NCBI GenBank assembly: GCA_031288745.1
Contig: JAITQT010000191.1
Coordinates: 1-11,951 of the forward strand
Source of the DNA: Deltaproteobacteria bacterium
Lineage (GTDB): Bacteria > Desulfobacterota > Desulfarculia > Adiutricales > Adiutricaceae
Direction: 5' to 3'
DNA: 11,951 nucleotides
Shown here: positions 7,775 through 11,951 of the stretch, piece by piece
How positions within the stretch are numbered: position 1 is the first letter of the stretch
Layout of the letters: each line of letters starts with the position of its first letter
The notes under the pieces: model-generated
Databases searched by the model: none
The model's input: the letters and a program-made list of their open reading frames with translations, nothing else
What the model was told of the DNA's origin: nothing
Translations under genes and position numbers: made by a program

Positions 7775-7791
7775 AATTCCAAGGAGGAATT
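7775..7791 (+). promoter_or_regulatory. Leader hairpin 2 covering the flagellin ribosome site, with CsrA-type motif
   Basis: AATTCC (7775-7780) pairs perfectly with GGAATT (7786-7791) around the loop AAGGA. The strong Shine-Dalgarno sequence AAGGAGG (7781-7787), seven bases before the ATG, therefore lies in the loop and 3' arm. CAAGGAGG (7780-7787) is an exact CANGGANG. Binding of CsrA here would block ribosomes, as known for the flagellin (hag) leader of Bacillus subtilis. Part of the match is forced by the ribosome site itself. Confidence 0.6.
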
Positions 7792-7794
7792 TTT

Positions 7795-9546
7795 ATGGCT
7801 CTTATCATTAACCACAATATGCCGGCCATGACCGCCGCACGCAACCTAGGGACGCTATATTCTAATTTAGGCAAAAACATTGAGCGGCTCTCTTCTGGCT
7901 TACGCATCAACAAAGCCGCCGACGACGCGGCGGGCTTAGCCGTCCGTGAGATGATGCGGGCCAACATCGCCGCTACCAATCAGGGCATCAGAAACGCGGC
8001 CGATGCGGTTAGCCTAATTCAGACGGCCGACGGGGCCATGGCCGTTATCGACGCCAAACTTATCCGGATGAAAGAGTTAGCCGAACAGGCGGCCACCGGC
8101 ACCTACACCACGGCCCAGAGAGAGATCATTAATAGCGAGTATCAGGCCATGGCCTTGGAAATCGATAGGATTGCCAACGCCACTAACTTTAACGGAGTTA
8201 AGCTCCTAGACGGCTCGATGAACAGTCAAAACGGCGGCATGGGCATTAGAATCCACTTTGGGGCTGGAAACGCAGCAGCGGAGGATTATTACTACGTTAG
8301 AACTGACGATGTTAGGGCCACTAGCTCCACCGGTTTAAGAGTTGGGGGCGACGGCCATAACGATATCTGGAGCACCGGGTCATACCCAGGCCTAGGGAGC
8401 GATTTGGCCGGGTGCTGCGGGGGCGGTTTTACCAATCCAAATCAAGCTGTTTCAACTACCTCCAGCCAGGGCTTCATGTACGGTTACAACTGGGACGGGA
8501 CTCAGAGCGAAGGGAGCGCTTTATTAACCGGCCGCTATCTAGCCGGAAGATACTTAAACCCTGGGGGGATGAGCCTATCGGCTTTGGCTGCGGCCGTTAA
8601 CCAGGGGACTCAAAGTAGGGTTGAGATTACTATAACCTCAGTTATCGGCTTTTCCGCCACCGCCGCCGGTTATGCGGCGATATGTTTTGGAAACGACGAA
8701 GTTTATTACGTGGGATGCTCTTCGACTTTTACCGCGACCCCCGAAGCTACGGGTCGAGCTGCGGAAAAGATTAGCGGAACGTTAACGGCGGCTTCTTTGG
8801 CTGCAGCTATAAATGACAGCGCTTCTAGTAATTATTGGGCCTTGCGGGATAGCGCGAATGTCTTTGTCTTTCTAAAACAAGGAGGGGACTACAATAATCT
8901 AGAAGTTGAGGAATCTAGTACTAGCAATTCGGCCAAAGCGTCTATTTATTTTACTAACGTGGCCACTGGGGTGCGAAATGACGGAGGGGCCAAATTTAGT
9001 TTAGGCGGCGAAGATTGGGGGACCATGCAGCTGGTGCAGAATGGAAACTCGTATGGCGTGGCCCTTTTGGGGCGCGACATAGGCAACGGGATGGATCTGA
9101 CCATCGCGGGGTCGCAACACAGTAATTTACTCAGTGGAATAAATATAACTAGCGCTGCTAACGCCGACAAAATAATGTCCTTATTAAACCGAAGTACATT
9201 TGTCGAGGTTCAGGATGCCGGCGAAGGAACTTTTCTTAACGGCGGGGCTCATCTTAGGACTCAGGAGGCGGCCCAGCAATCTCTTTTGGCAGTCGATAGA
9301 GCTATTGAAAGAAAAGATCAAATCCGGGCTAACTTGGGGGCTATTCAAAATAGGTTGGAAGCTACTATGGAAAATCTCTCAATTCAAGCCGAAAACCTTC
9401 AGGCTTCAGAGAGTCGTATCTCTGATGTAGACGTGGCCACTGAGATGACCGAGTTTACTAAAAACACAATCCTGGCCCAAGCGGCCGCATCCATGCTTGC
9501 CCAGGCCAATAGCCTCTCTTCCTTAGCCTTAACTCTTATCGGGTAA
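7795..9546 (+). CDS. fliC: Flagellin with a large central domain, 583 aa
   Basis: The subunit that polymerises into the flagellar filament outside the cell after export by the flagellar type III apparatus. Residues 1-140 form the N-terminal D0/D1 helices (INHN, then RLSSGLRINKAADDAAGLAVRE at 31-52, and RMKELAEQAATGTY at 91-104). Residues about 490-583 form the C-terminal D1/D0 part, with RISDVDVATEMTEFTK at 541-556 and a terminal LALTLIG. The stretch IHFGAGN..AEDYYYV (153-168) is shared with Desulfovibrio-type flagellins as I recall them. The insert between about 170 and 485 is variable and surface-exposed; it has two stretches like the flagellin IN motif (LSALAAAVNQ at 261-270 and LTAASLAAAIND at 330-341). 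It contains four cysteines (207, 208, 297, 308), unusual for flagellin. The start is fixed by AAGGAGG seven bases upstream. A sigma-28 promoter and a possible CsrA-controlled leader precede it and an intrinsic terminator follows, so it is probably monocistronic. Confidence 0.97.
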   Translation: MALIINHNMPAMTAARNLGTLYSNLGKNIERLSSGLRINKAADDAAGLAVREMMRANIAATNQGIRNAADAVSLIQTADGAMAVIDAKLIRMKELAEQAATGTYTTAQREIINSEYQAMALEIDRIANATNFNGVKLLDGSMNSQNGGMGIRIHFGAGNAAAEDYYYVRTDDVRATSSTGLRVGGDGHNDIWSTGSYPGLGSDLAGCCGGGFTNPNQAVSTTSSQGFMYGYNWDGTQSEGSALLTGRYLAGRYLNPGGMSLSALAAAVNQGTQSRVEITITSVIGFSATAAGYAAICFGNDEVYYVGCSSTFTATPEATGRAAEKISGTLTAASLAAAINDSASSNYWALRDSANVFVFLKQGGDYNNLEVEESSTSNSAKASIYFTNVATGVRNDGGAKFSLGGEDWGTMQLVQNGNSYGVALLGRDIGNGMDLTIAGSQHSNLLSGINITSAANADKIMSLLNRSTFVEVQDAGEGTFLNGGAHLRTQEAAQQSLLAVDRAIERKDQIRANLGAIQNRLEATMENLSIQAENLQASESRISDVDVATEMTEFTKNTILAQAAASMLAQANSLSSLALTLIG

Positions 9547-9585
9547 AAGCCTTTATTTAGCTTAACGCTAAAAAATTTAAGCCAG

Positions 9586-9618
9586 GGGACCTCTCTAAGA
9601 TTAGGAGGTCCCTTTTTT
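9586..9618 (+). terminator. Intrinsic terminator of flagellin
   Basis: GGGACCTC (9586-9593) pairs perfectly with GAGGTCCC (9605-9612) around an 11-base loop, followed directly by six Ts. It lies 40 bases after the flagellin stop. A weaker hairpin TTTAGC-TTAAC-GCTAAA (9556-9572) precedes it. Confidence 0.9.
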
Positions 9619-9956
9619 ATTGACTCTAGCGTTAGTTCCGAAAAGTTCGTCTTAAAAATTTAAAGAAACGCTTTAAGGTTCGGTAGCGGTAGGATCGAAG
9701 AGTACAAAAGAAATGAGCGTCGGTAAGAAAAATAGAACAAGTCCATGGAAATTTTTAAAAAATATAAATAAAATATAGATAAAGGTTGTGTTTAGCCAAA
9801 ATTATATCTATTTATAAAATAATAAAGATTAAAATAAAAAAAGATTATTTTTTAGGACTCTTAAATAATAGGCTTGGTCTTTGCCGTAACTATTCTAGCC
9901 GAGAGTTGGTGAGGTTAACGTTTTGTATTTATGAGCAAAATATAAATAATTGGTTT
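9619..9956. other. Non-coding stretch between flagellin terminator and gyrA promoter
   Basis: AT-rich DNA, especially 9745-9870, with no supported gene. A 65-codon frame at 9786-9983 has poor composition (long Ile/Lys runs), no ribosome site and overlaps the likely gyrA promoter, so I do not call it. I see no tRNA-like fold, repeat array or second flagellar promoter. Confidence 0.5.
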
Positions 9957-9984
9957 TTGGACCACAATATGTTATGCTTATAAG
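9957..9984 (+). promoter_or_regulatory. Candidate sigma-70 promoter of gyrA
   Basis: TTGGAC (9957-9962), a 16-base spacer and TATAAG (9979-9984) form the best housekeeping-type promoter upstream of gyrA, predicting a leader of about 84 bases. The -35 box is only half-matching. Confidence 0.4.
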
Positions 9985-10013
9985 GTTTTAAAAACACAAC
10001 CTAAGTTGACCAG

Positions 10014-10030
10014 CTAAGCTTATGGCTTAG
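10014..10030 (+). promoter_or_regulatory. Hairpin in gyrA leader
   Basis: CTAAGC (10014-10019) pairs perfectly with GCTTAG (10025-10030) around a 5-base loop, about 45 bases before the gyrA start. No T run follows, so it is not an intrinsic terminator; function unknown. Confidence 0.35.
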
Positions 10031-10074
10031 ACTAGGCCCCTAAAATTATCATATATATTTTTGGAACTTTCTAG

Positions 10075-11951
10075 ATGGAAAATCCCCCCCAGCCTTTAAA
10101 TCGATACCAAGATATTAGTATTGAAGAAGAAATAAAAAATTCCTATCTCGATTACGCTATGAGCGTCATCATTGGCCGGGCCCTTCCCGACGCGAGAGAC
10201 GGCCTTAAGCCGGTCCACCGTAGGGTGCTCTTCGCCATGAGCGAGATGGGTAACGATTATAACAAACCATATAAAAAATCAGCCCGCGTAGTCGGCGACG
10301 TTATAGGTAAATATCACCCCCACGGCGATCAGGCGGCCTACGACACTTTAGTGCGTTTGGCCCAAGATTTTTCCATGCGTTATCCCCTGGCCGACGGTCA
10401 GGGTAATTTTGGGTCAGTCGATGGCGATCAACCGGCGGCCATGCGTTATACGGAAGTAAGGTTGTCTAAGCTGGCCCACGAGTTTATGGCCGACCTTGAT
10501 AAAAAAACCGTAGATTTTATGCCCAATTATGATGGGTCGCTTGAAGAGCCTACCGTCATGCCCACTAGGGCCCCCGGTCTTTTGATAAACGGCTCTTCCG
10601 GTATAGCCGTGGGGATGGCCACTAATATCCCCCCTCATAATCTAGGAGAGGTCTTAAGCGCCTTAATGGCTATGATCGATAATCCAGGTATAACGGTAGA
10701 GCAATTGCTGCGTTATATACCGGGCCCAGATTTTCCCACCGCCGGCGTCATCATGGGCCGCGACGGGATAAGAGAGGCCTATCTTACTGGAAAGGGTATC
10801 ATTAAAATAAGGGCTACGGCTAGCGTGGAAAACCTTAAGGAAGGTAAGAATAGCGGCGGCCCCACGGCCATAGTTATTACTGAACTACCTTATCAGGTTA
10901 ATAAAGCCAAACTAGTTGAAACCATCGACGAAATGGTCAGGGATAAAAAAATAGAAGGCCTGGGGGAAATCCGCGACGAGAGCGACCGCGAGGGCTTAAG
11001 GGTAGTTTTGGAGCTTAAGCGCGATAAAAGAGATATGGCCGAAACTATCTTAAACCAGCTCTATCGCAATACCCAGATGGAAATAAGCTTTGGCATCAAC
11101 ATGCTGGCCTTAGTTAATCAGACGCCTAGGCTCTTAAATCTTAAAGAAGCCTTGGCTTATTTTTTGGAGCATCGCAAAGAGGTGGTTACCAGAAGGACTC
11201 GCTTCGAGCTAGCTAAAAGCGAGGCTAGGGCCCATATCTTAGAGGGCTTGCGCAAAGCCTTAGATCATCTTGACAAAATCATCGCCCTCATTCGCGCTAG
11301 CCGTAATCCCGCCGAAGCTAAAAGCGGACTTATAAGCGCCTTTGGCTTTTCCGATCTCCAGGCCCAAGCTATTTTGGATTTAAGACTCCATAGGCTCACT
11401 CAGCTCGAAAGGGCGGCTATAGACGAGGAATACGCGGCCGTTATGAAGGATATAGAGCGCTTTAGGGCTATTTTATCTTCCGAGCAATTACTTTTTGAGG
11501 TAATCAAAGACGAGTTCATTGCCCTTAAAAGCGAGTTTGCCGATGAAAGACGCACTAGAATCGACGATAGCGGACCTACGCTTTATAACCCGGAGGATTT
11601 TATTGCCGACGAGCAGATGGTGGTGACCATCACTCACGGGGGCTACGTTAAGCGCACGGCCGTAACGGCCTATAAGACTCAAAAGCGCGGCGGAAAAGGT
11701 TTGACCGGGGCTAAAACTAAAGACGATGATTTTGTCGAGCGCATGTACGTCGCCTCCACTCATAGTTATCTTTTGTTTTTTACTACCAAAGGGAGGCTCT
11801 ATTGGCTTAAGGTCCACGAGGTCCCTTTAGCGGCTAGGGCGACTAGGGGTAAAGCCTTGGTTAACCTTATTCCGTTAGCCGATGGAGAGAGGGTCAACGC
11901 AGTTATTGACGTGGCCGAACTTTTGGAGCCGGGCCGCTTTGTCTTAATGGC
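10075..11951 (+). CDS. gyrA: DNA gyrase subunit A, N-terminal 625 codons, runs off right edge
   Basis: With GyrB it forms the A2B2 enzyme that introduces negative supercoils using ATP; GyrA cuts and rejoins DNA. The frame is open from ATG at 10075 to the window end. Residues 25-52 (LDYAMSVIIGRALPDARDGLKPVHRR...) open the breakage-reunion domain. The quinolone-determining region is HPHGDQAAYDTLVRLAQ (81-97), and the catalytic tyrosine is Y125 in AAMRYTEVRL. NGSSGIAVGMATNIPPHN and the tower and coiled-coil segments follow, ending with ILDLRLHRLTQLE. The C-terminal beta-pinwheel begins near residue 505 and carries the GyrA box QKRGGKG at 536-542, which separates it from ParC. The residue equivalent to E. 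coli Ser83 is Gln86, while Asp90 (E. coli Asp87) is kept. The ATG is preceded by a weak GGAA about ten bases away; the first codons include a run of seven Cs (10084-10090). E. coli GyrA is 875 residues, so about 70% is present. Confidence 0.97.
   Translation, partial: MENPPQPLNRYQDISIEEEIKNSYLDYAMSVIIGRALPDARDGLKPVHRRVLFAMSEMGNDYNKPYKKSARVVGDVIGKYHPHGDQAAYDTLVRLAQDFSMRYPLADGQGNFGSVDGDQPAAMRYTEVRLSKLAHEFMADLDKKTVDFMPNYDGSLEEPTVMPTRAPGLLINGSSGIAVGMATNIPPHNLGEVLSALMAMIDNPGITVEQLLRYIPGPDFPTAGVIMGRDGIREAYLTGKGIIKIRATASVENLKEGKNSGGPTAIVITELPYQVNKAKLVETIDEMVRDKKIEGLGEIRDESDREGLRVVLELKRDKRDMAETILNQLYRNTQMEISFGINMLALVNQTPRLLNLKEALAYFLEHRKEVVTRRTRFELAKSEARAHILEGLRKALDHLDKIIALIRASRNPAEAKSGLISAFGFSDLQAQAILDLRLHRLTQLERAAIDEEYAAVMKDIERFRAILSSEQLLFEVIKDEFIALKSEFADERRTRIDDSGPTLYNPEDFIADEQMVVTITHGGYVKRTAVTAYKTQKRGGKGLTGAKTKDDDFVERMYVASTHSYLLFFTTKGRLYWLKVHEVPLAARATRGKALVNLIPLADGERVNAVIDVAELLEPGRFVLM

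Noticed and set aside
9786..9983. 65-codon plus-strand frame between flagellin and gyrA
   Set aside because: Ile/Lys-rich product typical of AT-rich non-coding DNA, no ribosome site, and it runs into the likely gyrA promoter.
10084..10090. Seven-C run at gyrA codons 4-6 as a phase-variation tract
   Set aside because: Slippage would knock out an essential gene and the run is short; more likely chance, though worth a look in read data.
11488..11817. 109-codon minus-strand frame inside gyrA
   Set aside because: It is antisense to the conserved C-terminal part of gyrA, including the GyrA box, so it is a shadow frame.
1..11951. Mobile element, CRISPR array or defence island
   Set aside because: No transposase, integrase, direct-repeat array or nuclease signatures were seen; the left-edge ATPase alone does not justify a defence-system call.

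Overview
The window looks like chromosomal DNA of a flagellated Gram-negative bacterium, most likely a deltaproteobacterium (Desulfobacterota). The best clue is the flagellin, whose conserved ends and the 'IHFGAGN..AEDYYY' stretch after the first D1 segment resemble flagellins of Desulfovibrio-type bacteria as I remember them. A class I (enterobacterial-type) adenylate cyclase, known mainly from Gammaproteobacteria and some deltaproteobacteria, agrees with this. Coding DNA is of mixed composition and uses TTA and CTA leucine codons freely. The intergenic stretches are strikingly AT-rich, so the genome may be drifting toward AT. This placement is inference from motifs, not a tree.

Layout: positions 1-7074 hold five genes on the minus strand. 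In transcription order they are a class I adenylate cyclase (cyaA), a PfkB-family nucleoside/sugar kinase, a leucyl aminopeptidase (pepA), a 561-residue single-pass membrane protein of unknown function, and the first 79 codons of a P-loop ATPase that runs off the left edge. The ATPase is recognisable from its N-terminal 'FNTTGPC' and 'HAPRQSGKTT' motifs. Gaps of 84 to 286 bases between them suggest several transcription units rather than one tight operon.

Positions 7075-7794 form a 720-base divergent regulatory region. It contains a very AT-rich stretch with an 18-base perfect palindrome, a good sigma-28 (FliA) promoter, and a flagellin leader with two consecutive hairpins. Each hairpin carries an exact CANGGANG motif at its apex, and the second covers the Shine-Dalgarno sequence. 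This is the arrangement expected for CsrA control of flagellin translation.

The flagellin (7795-9546, 583 aa) has a large central domain with four cysteines, unusual for a flagellin, and ends at a clear intrinsic terminator. After about 500 bases of mostly AT-rich non-coding DNA, gyrA (DNA gyrase subunit A) starts at 10075 and runs off the right edge. It has Gln where E. coli GyrA has Ser83.

Functionally the window joins a cAMP-producing enzyme, salvage or turnover enzymes (kinase, aminopeptidase), motility (flagellin) and DNA topology (gyrase). I see no mobile element, CRISPR array, tRNA or rRNA. The most promising lead is the flagellin leader; the least explained gene is the 561-residue membrane protein.
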